Assembly (NCBI RefSeq): GCF_033115175.1
Contig: NC_084837.1
Span: 25,188,266-25,252,265 of the forward strand
From: Lepus europaeus
Taxonomy: Eukaryota > Chordata > Mammalia > Lagomorpha > Leporidae
Reading direction: 5' to 3'
DNA: 64,000 nt
A program made the position numbers and the translations under genes. How positions within the stretch are numbered: the stretch's first letter is position 1; each line of letters starts with the position of its first letter. Of the stretch, positions 49,043-59,925 are shown in pieces. Under the pieces are notes generated by a model. It did no database searches, was not told where the DNA came from, and saw only the letters and a list, made by a program, of their open reading frames with translations.

Positions 49043-49332
49043 TTGGGGTGGCATTTGGCTCAGGGGTTAAGCTGCTGCTTAAAATTCCTGCATCCCATGT
49101 CAGAGGGCCTGGATTCAAGTTCTGGCTCCTCTCCTGCTGCTTCCCAATGTACCCAAAGAGTTGCGTTCTTGCCACCTAAACAGCAGGACCCAGATTAAGT
49201 TCTCATCCCTCTTCTGAGACCTGGCCCAGTCCTGGCTGCTGCAGGCACTTGTGGGGTAAACCAGCCAATGGGAGATTGCTCTGCCTCTGTCTTTCTCCCT
49301 CGATCCCTTCATTCCAAACAAAATAAAAACGT
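49043..49332 (+). mobile_element. Old C-repeat-related SINE
   Basis: The head is ggggtggcatttggctcagg. The body words ctgcatcccatgtcagaggg and aaaccagccaatgggagat are diverged. The tail is caaacaaaataaaaacg. Confidence 0.75.
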
Positions 49333-49679
49333 TGAGTGGCTTTCTTCCACCACTGCCATCATGGTACACACAAAAAGGCTTGTGAAAAAGGAGGAAAAAA
49401 AAAAAGGAAGCAAGTTCTGAAGTTCACCCTTGACTGCACCTGTCAAAGATGGAGTTGGGGATGCAGCCAATTTCAAACAGTCTCAGAATCCCAGTGGATG
49501 GAAAAGCTGACAATCTTGACTGAAGGGTTTGTAACCACTGAGATGCAAGTACAAGATCAAAATAAGTTCTGAGCGGCTGTTTTTCCCTATAGGTTGTTTG
49601 AAGTTTCATATACATATGTAAAATAATCATCATCTGCAAACATGATTAGTTGCATGTAGTTGCTAATAGCAAACAGAAA

Positions 49680-49835
49680 TGGCCCAAGCCCTTGGGCCCC
49701 TGCATTCATGTGGGAAACCTGAAAGAAACTCCCAGCTCCAGCTGTTGCAGCCATTTAGGGAATAAAACAGTGAATAGAAGAACTCTCTCTCTCTCTCTCC
49801 CTCTTCCCTTCCCGTCATAAAATAGATCTTAAATA
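49680..49835 (+). mobile_element. 5'-truncated C-repeat SINE
   Basis: Begins at the mid-body word ggcccaagcccttgggcccc and ends in a CT-rich run and aaaatagatctta. Confidence 0.75.
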
Positions 49836-50260
49836 TTTAATCTATCTGACCTTTTCTTGCTGCCATTTGTAAAACAGGGAGGATAATACTGATCTTACTG
49901 GACTTGTGAGGTCTGAGATATACTTTATGTAAAGCATAATGACCGGCATGACAAATGTTAAGTATGTATGAGCAATTCTCAAAATATGGTTCATGCAACC
50001 TAGGAGTCCTCAATTCTCATTTCAGCAGGTCCATTAAATTAAATGATAAAATTTCATTAGGATACAGTTTGCCTTCTAGGAGTAGCATTTGGCTCAGTTG
50101 TCATCTGCATTGATTGGATAAAAGCAATAGTAGATAAAACTGGTGGCTTCTCAGTATACATCAAAACAGTCACACAAAACTGTATCAACTACCACATATT
50201 CTTAGAATGTGGGTGGGAAGTTGGGGGGGGGGCAGTTTTTTACATAAGAATTTCCTTAAG
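49836..50260. other. Intergenic DNA, no gene seen
   Basis: Nothing recognised apart from a run of 10 G at 50,223-50,232. Confidence 0.5.
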
Positions 50261-50512
50261 GGGCCAGCGCTGTGGCACAGTGGGTTAACACCCTGGCCTG
50301 AAGCAAGGGCATTCCATATGGGCGCCTGTTCCTGTCCTGGCTGCTCTACTTCCTATCCAGCTCTCTGCTGTGGCCTAGGAAAGCAGTAGAGGATGGTCCA
50401 AGTCCTTTGGTCCCTGAACCCATGTGGGAGACCCAGAAGAAGCTTCTGGTTCTGGATCAGCACAGCTCTGGCCGATGTGGCCAACTGGGGAGTGAACCAG
50501 CGGATGGAAGAC

Positions 50513-50544
<32 letters not shown>

Positions 50545-50600
50545 CTCCTTCTCTCTCTGTGTAACTCTGACTTTCAAAGAAATAAATCTTTTTTAAAAAT
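50261..50600 (+). mobile_element. C-repeat SINE with expanded CT tract
   Basis: The head is ggggccagcgctgtggcaca. A (CT)n run of about 14 units is at 50,513-50,540. The tail is gaaataaatctttttt. The flanking words aatttcctt and aaattcctt suggest a short target duplication. Confidence 0.9.
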
Positions 50601-51598
50601 TCCTTTAAAACTTGAAGTAAAATTGTTACTTTCATTCATTCTTGACTCTTCCATACAAACCATCCTAATATGTAGGCAACAAAATAGGAAGTGAAGTTTC
50701 TTTGCTCCATACTTAAGTATGATGGATGTGGAAGCAAATCTTTTCTCCACAATTACGTATGATGGTTATCTCAAGGAAAAGCACTTAGGTACTTTTATTT
50801 TTATTTTTACTTTTTTATTTTTATTATTTTATAGTTTTATTTTCAATGGACCAATGTTTTTATTTCAGTGAAACACAAACTATGGTTACTCAAACTTTGA
50901 TACCTAGAAAACATTGTTTTTAATTAGTAAAAACTGGAGATATACCATGTCAGTGACCAAATTCAACATTTAATTAGGATTTTGAAAACTTGTATCTAAC
51001 ACCGTGACCTTCATGTCTTTCAAATATTTAAAGAATTTTGGTATAATTCAGTGATGACATTATTGTGAATTTAAAATATTCTTTAGTTGCACATATCAAC
51101 AATAAAAAATATATAACTCAGGAGCTAATATTTTCCAAATGATCAATCTATGATGTTACAAAATCATGCATGCATAGAAGATCCATTCAAAGTCCAAGAC
51201 AGACCACTAGATATTAATGAACAAGTACAAAAGAATTCGCTGGTATGGTTTCAGATTACATTACAGTCTACTTTTATTAAACTCTAACTTGTTGAATTTA
51301 GTTTATTGTCAATGAGGATATTCACAATTATCTGAAAGATATATTAAGATAGTCTTACCGAGGCCAGGTCCTCAAATTCTTTAGTGAAAACAAAATATGT
51401 CAACAGTGACTGCAGAAGTAGATGAGAGGATTCAGCTATTTTCTAGTAACCAGGCATTCAAAAAATTTCTTTAGAGTTCTTTCCTTTTTTTTTATTTTGG
51501 AGAGATGGTTACTTTCCAAAATATGTTATGTTGTTTACATGTGATAGGCCTATTATTTATATTTTAAAGTTAATACTTAAAAATTTTCTCAGCTTTCA
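50601..51598. other. AT-rich intergenic DNA, no gene seen
   Basis: Single-copy-like sequence with a T-rich run at 50,795-50,845. No repeat that I recognise. Confidence 0.5.
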
Positions 51599-51890
51599 GG
51601 ATCCAGTGTTGTGGTACACAGGTTAAAACCCTGCCTGCCATGTCAGAATCCTACATGGATGCCGGTTTGAGTTCCAGCTGCCCCACGTCCCATTCAGCTC
51701 ACTAGCCAGTGCACCTGGGAAGGCAGTGGATGATGCCCAAGTACTTGGGATCCTGCCACCCATGTGGGAGATCTGGATGGAGGTCCCGATTTTGGCCTGG
51801 CTCAGCTATTTGTATAGTGAACCAGTGGTTGGAAGATCTCTCTTTCTTTGTAACCGTCTTTCAAATAAATAAAAACTTAAAAAATATTTC
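51599..51890 (+). mobile_element. Old C-repeat SINE
   Basis: The head is ggatccagtgttgtggtaca and the tail is tttcaaataaataaaaactt. Missing bases in the body mark it as old. Confidence 0.82.
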
Positions 51891-51897
51891 TCAGTTT

Positions 51898-52075
51898 TTG
51901 GGGCCTGTGTTGTGGCAAAATGGGTTAAGCTGCTGCCTGCAATGCTGGCATCCCATATGGGCTGGTTCAAGTCCTAGCTGCTCCACTTCTGATCCAGCTC
52001 CTTGCTAACACACCTGGGAAAGCAGTTAAGGATGGCCTCCTAAGTCCTTGGGTCCCTCCACTCACACCGGGACAA
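51898..52075 (+). mobile_element. 3'-truncated C-repeat SINE
   Basis: The head ttggggcctgtgttgtggca is followed by about 175 bp of body. It stops at ccctccactcacaccgggac with no tail. Confidence 0.75.
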
Positions 52076-52852
52076 ACCAGACTACTCTTTCGATCTTATT
52101 GCTCTTAATTTTAATCATTTGTGCCAAGTCCATTTGTCACAAGAAGTATCATTTGCAAGTTCTGGGGATTAGAGCATGAAAATCTTTGGGAGCTATTATT
52201 CTGCCTTACTGTAGATGTAGAAGACTTGAGCACTATAAAACCAGAATTGACATTTATAGAACATTCCACCCAACAGTACAATTCACATTCTTTTCAGGCA
52301 CACAATGGAACATTGACCAAGCTAAACCATGTCTGGGGCTGTAAAACAAGTCTCAATTCATGTGAAAGGATTCAAGTCATTCAGGGTACATTCTCTGACT
52401 GCAATCAGAAACCAGTAACAAGCAGATGGCTAGAAAATACCCTAACCTATTTGGAAACCAAGACACTCCTAAAAACTTCATAGTTAAAAAAAATTTAAAA
52501 ACAGATGAAATAAAAAACATTTCAAAATTGATGTTGAAACAGTACTCACAGAAAAATTTGTAGTAGTAAACATTTATATTTGAAAAGGACAAAAGTCTCC
52601 AGTCAGCGATCATTGCCTTCACCTGAAGCAACTAGAAAAGGGAGCAAATTAAAATTATACAGGAAAAAAAAAGAAACTACATGTGAAGATTGGAGTTTCA
52701 AAAACACAAATACAAACAATAGGTGAAACACCTACTCAAGATTTACAACCTTGACAAACAGCAAATCAGACTGACTGGCAAAGAAAAGAGGAGGCACAAA
52801 TTATTGTCAAGAATCAGAGTGGTTGTCAAGAATGAGAGTGGTCAGCCAGCAC

Positions 52853-53142
52853 TGCGGCATAATGGGTAAAGCCACCACCTGTGGCGCTGGCATCCCAAAT
52901 GGGCTCTGATTCAAGACCTGGCAGTTCCACTTCTGATCCAGCTCTCTGCTAATGAGCCTGGAAAAGCTGCAAAGAATGGCCCAAGTCCTTGGGTCCTTGC
53001 ACCCACACCAGAGAGCAGGAAGAAGCTCCTGGCTTCAGCCATCTGGGGAGTGAGCCTGCAGGTGGACTATCTCTCTGTCTCTCCCTCTCTCTCAATATCT
53101 TTGCCTTTCAAATTAATACATAAATCTTTAAAAAAAAAAAAA
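52853..53142 (+). mobile_element. C-repeat SINE in the ancient L1
   Basis: The head is cagccagcactgcggcataa, and the tail is aattaatacataaatcttta followed by 12 A. Confidence 0.88.
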
Positions 53143-53627
53143 GGAAATACACAACTCAAATAATCCTCTACTAAACATTTTTAATTAATATCTAATAGGC
53201 TTCCTGAAAACAAAACTCTAGGCCCAGATGGCTTCTACAATGAATTCTATTAAACATCTACATGAAGAAATAATATCCATTCTACATACTTTTTTTTTAA
53301 AAAAAGGAATACCTCTCAATTCATTCTATGAGGCCAGCATGACCCTGATGCTCACAGCAAAGTCATTCTAAGAGTTTTATAGACTCATCTCCTTGATGAA
53401 CATAGATTCAAAAGTTCAAAAAAAAAAAAATTCATCCAATTAAATCCACTATACTAAAAGGGTAATATATCATGGTCAAGTGAGATTTACACCAGGATTG
53501 CAAGATTTAACAATAAAATAAAGTAATTTAGCAGGGGAACAGTCTAAAAGGGAAATACCATATAATCAAATCAACAGACAGAAATAGTTCTATAGGTACC
53601 CTTGCCTGATAAAAACTAGAAAAGAAG

Positions 53628-53972
53628 GGCTGGCGACGTGGCTCAATAGGCTAATCCTCCGCCTTGCGGTGCCGGCACACCGGGTTCTAGTCCCGGTCGG
53701 GGTGCCAGATTCTGTCCTGGTTGCCCCTCTTCCAGGCCAGCTCTCTGCTATGGCCCTGGAGTGCAGTGGAGGATGGCCCAAGTGCTTGGGCCCTGCACCC
53801 CATGGGAGACCAGGAGAAGCACCTGGCTTCTGGCTTCGGATCAGCGCGGTGCGCCGGCCGCGGCAGCCATTGGAGGGTGAACCAATGGCAAAGGAAGACC
53901 TTTCTCTCTGTCTCTCTCTCTCTCTCTCACTGTCCACTCTGCCTGTCAGAAAAACAAAACAAAAAAAAAACC
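53628..53972 (+). mobile_element. Young C-repeat SINE
   Basis: The head is ggctggcgacgtggctcaat. A perfect 14-bp target duplication aactagaaaagaag lies at 53,614-53,627 and 53,973-53,986. Confidence 0.96.
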
Positions 53973-54726
53973 AACTAGAAAAGAAGTTCTCCAACCAGAT
54001 AAAGGGCATCTATGAAAAATGTGCAGTTAACATGTTTACTGGTTCAATACTAGATGTTTCCCCTTAAAGAGCAGAGACAAGGCAAGGATGTCTGCCTTCA
54101 TCACTTTTATTAAACACTGAACAAGAAGCTCCTGACAATACAATAAATAAGTTTTCAGATTGCCAAGAAATAAGTACAACTTTATTTACAGACAATCCAT
54201 TTATCTCCATAGGAAAAAATTTTCTATATCAACTGCAAGAAAATATAGCAAAACTGAATTTGCCTTGATTTTGGCAAGGCTGTAGGATAAAAGATCAATA
54301 TTCAAAAACAAACAAAAAAAATCAACTGCATATGTAGACAATAAACAATCAGAAATAGAAACCAAACACTCCATTTACAAGAGCATAAAAATATACTTGG
54401 GGAAGAGACTGACAAAAGGTATAATACTATGTAAGACAGGAAAAACAAAGTTGTTTTTCCTACTCTAATATTGTTGACCACAGAACATTTCGGCCACCAA
54501 AATGTGTGAGGATTTACCAACTGGGTATCCTATAATTTCACTCAATTATTATGCTAACCAGAGTTGGTGAAGACCCCACAGACAAGTCCCAAAAGCTTGC
54601 CTGCAACTTCAGGCACAAATTTCAAGTCCCAGATTGTGACCTATAGTTCTGACCAAATGACTATAAACTAAGAGTTTTAAAGACTCCCTCCTTAGGGTTC
54701 AATTATTCTTAATAAAATGGCATGGA

Positions 54727-55074
54727 GGCCGGCGCCGTGGCTCAACAGGCTAATCCTCCGCCTTGCGGTGCAGGCACACCAGGTTCTAGTCCCGGTTGGG
54801 GTGCCGGATTCTATCCCGGTTGCCCCTCTTCCAGGCCAGCTCTCTGCTATGGCCCGGGAGTGCAGTGGAGGATGGCCCAAGTGCTTGGGCCCTGCACCTG
54901 CATGGGAGACCAGGAGAAGCACCTGGCTCCTGGCTTCGGATCAGCGTGGTACGCCTGCCGCAGTGCACCGGCCGCGGCGGCCATTGGAAGGTGAACCAAT
55001 GGCAAAAGGAAGACCTTTCTCTGTCTCTCTCTCTCTCTCTGTCTACTCTGACTGTCCAAAAAAAAAAAAAAAAA
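54727..55074 (+). mobile_element. Young C-repeat SINE without a matching 3' duplication
   Basis: The head is ggaggccggcgccgtggctc, with an A-run of about 17 at 55,058-55,074. The right flank, gacatcagtgg, does not match the left flank, ttcttaataaaatggcat. The left flank does recur at the copy at 56,925. Confidence 0.93.
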
Positions 55075-55441
55075 AGACATCAGTGGAGAAACACTGTTCA
55101 TGGATTGGAAGAAAAAAACCTTAAGATGTCAATTTTTCCCAAGATTGATCTATAGATTTGATGGAATCACAACCAAAACCACAGTCAATATTTTAGTAGA
55201 AATCCACATCCATTCTAAATTTCATATGGGAATACAAAGTATCCAGAATATCCAAGCCAATTTTGAAAAAGAAAAGTCAGGTTATTTACACAACCTGACT
55301 TAGTATTTCTTATTAGGCTATAGTAATCAAGTCATGATACGGTATTAAAATGGACAAGTAGATCAATGGAAGAGAGCACATTTATGATCAGTAGATTTTT
55401 CACAAACAGTACAAGACATTCCTTTAACATACTAAAGCAAG

Positions 55442-55475
<34 letters not shown>

Positions 55476-55567
55476 CCACAAATTTGGTTCCATTCCTTAC
55501 ACCACATAAAGTACTGAGGGAGTGTATTTGGCTTAGCAGTTAAGATACCAGTTGGCACATCCACTTT

Positions 55568-55788
55568 CTATTTATTTATTTATTTTTTGGACAGGCAGAG
55601 TGGACAGTGAGAGAGACAGAGAAAGGTCTTCCTTTTCCATTGGTTCACCACGCAATGGCCGCTGCAGAGAGCTGGACTGGAAGAGGGGCAACCGGGATAA
55701 AATCCAGCGCCCTGACCAGGACTAGAACCTGGTGTGCCGGCGCCACAAGGCGGAGGATTAGCCTGTTAAGCCACGGCGCCAGCCATCA
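55568..55788 (-). mobile_element. C-repeat SINE, inverted, with internal deletion
   Basis: The minus-strand head is ggctggcgccgtggcttaac (55,785 backwards). About 110 bp of the middle is missing, the join being at caatggccgctgcagagagc near 55,655-55,670. Confidence 0.88.
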
Positions 55789-55812
55789 GTTGCTTTTAAA
55801 AGTTCAATAAAG

Positions 55813-56146
55813 GGACGGCGCCGGGGCTCAGTAGGCTAATCCTCCGCCTTGCGGCGCTGGCACACCAGGTTCTAGTCTCGGTCGGGGCACCGATCCTGTC
55901 CCGGTTGCCCCTCTTCCAGGCCAGCTCTCTGCTGTGGCCAGGGAGTGCAGTGGAGGATGGCCCAAAGTCCTTGGGCCCTGCACCCCACGGGAGACCAGGA
56001 AAAGCACCTGGCTCCTGCCATCGGATCAGTGCGGTGCACCGGCCACAGCGAGCCTACCGCAGCGGCCATTGGAGGGTGAACCAATGGCAAAAGGAAGACC
56101 TTTCTCTCTGTCTCCCTCTACTGTCCACTCTGCCTGTCAAAAAAAA
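55813..56146 (+). mobile_element. Young C-repeat SINE
   Basis: The head is ggacggcgccggggctcagt. A perfect 15-bp target duplication aaaagttcaataaag lies at 55,798-55,812 and 56,147-56,161. Confidence 0.96.
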
Positions 56147-56924
56147 AAAAGTTCAATAAAGTATACCTACAAGATTAGTTGGCCATTACATTTGCATGTA
56201 TTCAACTAAGAGGAAATAAAGCACATGCCCAAACATAAACATGTGCGTGGCTCTGCACAGCAGCTTTGTTTATAATGGGCCAGAGCTTAAAGCAACCCAA
56301 ATGGCCACCAATAAATGAATGGGTAGACAAATTGCAGTAGCACATACAGTGAACTGCTACTTCAGTGAAAATGAATGAGCCACTGTGCACACAACAGCAT
56401 GGGTTAATACCAGAATAATTACTCTGATAAGTCAGAGAATTAAAAGGAAAATATACATCCTACTATATAGATTTCATTTATTTAAAGTTCAAGTTACCTG
56501 CAAACTGATCTGTGACAAACAGCAGAGAGGAATGGGAGAGGGGATTGTGGGATGGAAGAGAAAAGGGGAGATTATAGAGGTAGATAAGGAAGCTTTCAGG
56601 GTAAGGGCTATGTTCATTGTCTTGATTATGGTGCCATTTTCTCAGGTTTGTATGAAAGTCAAAATTTACCATATGGTATACTTAAAACTCAGGTGTATTA
56701 ATGTTTATCAATTATACCTCAAAGCTAAGAAAAAAAATGAAGAGGAATCTGATAGAAACTTACGTTAGAGCAATACACAAGAAAACATAATGAAATATGC
56801 ACAATTTTAAGAGGCTAACCATGATTTATGTTCAGATTTCTACACACTAACTTGTATTATGGTATATCTCTTTCCTATAACATTCTTAAAAATTTTTTTT
56901 TTTTTCTTAATAAAATGGCATGGA

Positions 56925-57284
56925 GGCCGGCGCCATGGCTCAACAGGCTAATCCTCTGCCTGCGGCACCGGCACCCCAGGTGCTAGTCCCAGTTGGGGCG
57001 CCGGATTTTGTCCTGGTTGCCCTCTTCCAGGCCAGCTCTCTGCTATGGCCCGGGAAGGCAGTGAAAGATGGCCCAAATGCTTGGGCCCTGCACCCGCATG
57101 GGAGACCAGGAGAATCACCTGGCTCCTGGCTTCGGATCAGCGAGATGCGCCGGCCGCAGCGGCCATTGAGAGGTGAACCAACGGCAAAAAGGAAGACCTT
57201 TCTGTCTCTCTCTCTCTCACTATCCACTCTGCCTGTCAAAAATAAAAAATAAAATAATAAAATAATAAATAAATAAATAAATAA
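56925..57284 (+). mobile_element. Young C-repeat SINE with an AAAT-rich tail
   Basis: The head is ggccggcgccatggctcaac. The tail is an array of aaat, aataat and aaataaat units (57,240-57,284). The target duplication aaaatggcatgg occurs just before the head and at about 57,285-57,296. Confidence 0.95.
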
Positions 57285-58094
57285 AATGGCATGGTGGGTG
57301 TGCTAAACCTGTTAGCATAAGAAACTCCTGATACATTCACATTCACTACTTGATTTTTTTTTTTTAGCTCTAAACAAATGATGTAATACACAGTCTAATT
57401 CAGAGGGATCAAAGTACAATTTATACATTTCTTTAAAAATTCAACTCTAATTTTTTCTTCTGCGCCTTCTAACGCTGCTGAAATTCATCAACATTGTTAA
57501 CATACTTTAGTGGATGAGTTTTGAGATGAAACAGAGAAGTAGCAGACATACTCCATATCACAGAAAAATTACAGGCTACTTATCTGAGAAAAGACAAGCC
57601 CATAAAAACATGAGGTTATAGGGAGACCCTCTCCTACACTGCTGATAGGAAATTTGGTAATCAAAACTGTGAAATGATTTTGCAAACTATTACTTTCCTG
57701 TCGGCATTTAAACAAATTCTCACAAACTTAACGGTAAAAACAACACAAATTCCTTACCTTACCACTCCGGAGTTTAGAAGTCCAAAAATCAGTCTCACGG
57801 GGCTGAAATCCAAGTGTTGGGAAAAACACTTCCTTGCGGAGGTCCCAGGAAGAACTTCTTTCAGTTTTTTTTTTGGGGGGGGGGGGGGTTCTGGAAGCTA
57901 CCACCATTCTTTGGCTCACAATTCCGTCTTCGCTTCCCTCAAATCTCCTGGCTCCACCCTCAGGTTTCTTACCACCATCACCCTGATTCCCTTTTATAAA
58001 GCCCCTTGTGATTACACTGGGCTCACCTGGATAATTCAAGCCAATTCTCCCCATCTCAACAACCTTAACTGGATTCTAGCTGCCAAGTCTCTCT
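57285..58094. other. Intergenic DNA with an old repeat-like segment and a T10G14 tract
   Basis: The stretch from about 57,770 (ttagaagtccaaaaatcagt, ggggctgaaatccaagtgttgg) to 58,080 reads like a widespread ancient mammalian repeat that I cannot name with certainty. It contains ten T followed by fourteen G at 57,865-57,888. A 149-codon open frame across it is not supported. Confidence 0.45.
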
Positions 58095-58170
58095 CTTTAA
58101 GATTTGTTTATTTATTTATTTGAAAGCCAGGGTTATAGAGAGGCAGAGGGAGGTAGGGAGGCAAAATGAA
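58095..58170 (-). mobile_element. C-repeat SINE tail fragment, inverted
   Basis: The minus-strand tail and CT-rich part only (aagatttgtttatttatttatttgaaagccag split over the segment). Confidence 0.6.
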
Positions 58171-58744
58171 TACCCCAACTAGGCAAGTTCTGTACATGAA
58201 TTTTTCTGGCGGCATCAGGCCTCTAATGGCACTGTGAATTAAATGGTAAAACACATCGATGAAACATTTGAATATTTGAATGCAATTTTCAGTAGAAGAT
58301 CTAGGAATTTAGAGAGGCCTTATTTGTATGACTTCTAGTTAAATCACCGTTTCTTCTTCCTTCTCTACTAATTTCCCTTCCTCTTTTTTCAATGTCTCTC
58401 AGTTTGTTTTTACATAGTCCAGGTCTTCCACTATGCTACATTCACATTCCTTAACTTTCTCACTTTCACTTCTACTCCAACTCCTAATTTGGTTGCACCT
58501 GATAATTTATCACTTAAAACTCTGAAACTCCCCTCTGACCACAACCTCCTGTTCATGCTTTCCAATTTCTTTTCACTGAATTTGCTCTTGGTCTACACTG
58601 TTATTTCTAGTTCTGCTGTCCTCATCACAATGAGATAAACAGCATCACTGGCCAAAGGCACAGGGTCTGGAGCTCCAGTGTCCTATTCAGACCTGTCTTC
58701 ACCAAATGCATACTTTGGGTTAAGTTTTTAAGAACACTAATCTT
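58171..58744. other. Intergenic DNA, no gene seen
   Basis: Pyrimidine-rich single-copy-like DNA. Confidence 0.5.
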
Positions 58745-58835
58745 TCTGCAGCTGGAGGATTTCTCGCTCACTCTCCCTCCATCAGTCTGCCTTTCAAACA
58801 AATAAACAAATCTTTAGTTAAAAAAAAAAAAAAAG
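58745..58835 (+). mobile_element. 5'-truncated C-repeat SINE
   Basis: Only the 3' end, from gctggaggatttctcgctca to the tail caaacaaataaacaaatctt and an A-run. Confidence 0.65.
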
Positions 58836-58854
58836 TAAACATTTTAGAGGTGAA

Positions 58855-59110
58855 CATTTGTTGCAGTGGTGATGGCGCTGCTGGGATGCCCACATCCAAT
58901 ATCAGAGTGTGTGAGCCTGAGCCCTGGTTCCACCTCTATCCCAGCTTCCTGAAAATGCTAGATGATAGTGACTGATTTCCCCAATGCTTGAGTTCCTGCC
59001 ACCATCATGGGAAAACCAGATTGAGTTCCCAGTCCCTGGAACTAGGTCCCAGGCATTTGGAGAGTAAATCCGTGGATGAAAAATCTTTCTGCTTTCCAAA
59101 TAAAGTGAGA
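58855..59110 (+). mobile_element. Old C-repeat-related SINE
   Basis: A diverged head (gaacatttgttgcagtggtg) and body (ttgagttcctgccaccatca), with the tail ctgctttccaaataaagtga. Confidence 0.7.
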
Positions 59111-59611
59111 ACATTAATGTTTTCTTGGGAAAACTCAAGGTATAGGCTGGTTTCTTGAAAAATACCAATTCCCACTACTGTTTTGGGTTTGCAGTACTTA
59201 CACACATTGTCTTACCACTAGCCTATTTTCAACTACTTCTCCAATCATGAATTTTAAATTCTGATTAATTTCTTGGTTTGTTGGATTTCTTCCTATAGGT
59301 CTTTTTAGAAAGGCCAATAAAACTGTATTCCAACAAGTTTTCATGTTTCACTGCCTTGTTTTTTTTCCTTGAATCTTCTGCCTTTATTGTAATTTGCAAG
59401 AAACTTTATAATTTTTAAAATTCCATATTTTCCTAGGTACTTTCCTTCCAGATTTTTCTAAAGTCCAATTTCACTCTGGATTGACTGTATTCTAGATAGA
59501 CCGTACAGCTATGATAGACTTCGATTTATTAATTTCCTGAGTTAGATCCACTGCTTCTTGAATCTCTATTTTTCTGCCTTATTTTTTCTTTGTGTGTATT
59601 TACTTGCTCAT
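59111..59611. other. Intergenic DNA, no gene seen
   Basis: AT-rich, with nothing recognised. Confidence 0.5.
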
Positions 59612-59925
59612 TTTTTAAAAAGATTTATTTTATTCATTTGAAGGACAGAGTTACAGAGAGGTAGAGACAGAGAGAGAGGTCTATCCACTGGTTCACTTCC
59701 CGGATGGCCGCAACAGCTGGAGCTGCGCCAATCTGAAGCCAGGAGCTTCTTCCCGGTTTCCCATGAGGGTGCAGGGGCCCAAGGACATGGGCCATCTTCC
59801 ACTGCTATCCCAGGCCATAGCAGAGAGCTGAATCGGAAGAGGAGCAGCCAGGACTAGAACCGTCACTTCAGGCCAGGGCTTCAGGCCAGGGCTTTAACCC
59901 GCTGCGCCACAGCACCGACCCCATA
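59612..59925 (-). mobile_element. C-repeat SINE, inverted
   Basis: The minus-strand head is ggggtcggtgctgtggcgca (59,922 backwards) and the left end is ttttttaaaaagatttattt. The segment ttcaggccagggct is duplicated at 59,868-59,893. Confidence 0.9.

Larger units (their letters stand above)
52170..56770 (+). mobile_element. Ancient L1, discontinuous (endonuclease to 3' end)
   Basis: Readable pieces occur in L1 order. The endonuclease end is at 52,215-52,480 (LTFIEHSTQQYNSHSF-like), an RT region at 53,160-53,560 (LGPDGFYNEF-like), palm-region remnants at 54,060-54,260, connection sequence at 55,080-55,440, and the 3' end at 56,160-56,760 (ccaaatggccaccaataaatgaatgg region). It is highly diverged and cut by six SINEs. 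Confidence 0.7.

Noticed and set aside
54727-54800. tRNA-like sequence at SINE heads (B-box-like ggttctagtcc)
   Set aside because: These are tRNA-derived SINE heads with A and B boxes, not cloverleaf tRNA genes. They are followed by SINE body and poly(A).
57674-58123. A 149-codon open frame
   Set aside because: It crosses the T10G14 homopolymer, encodes SFSFFFGGGGG there, and has no start or splice context or known domain.
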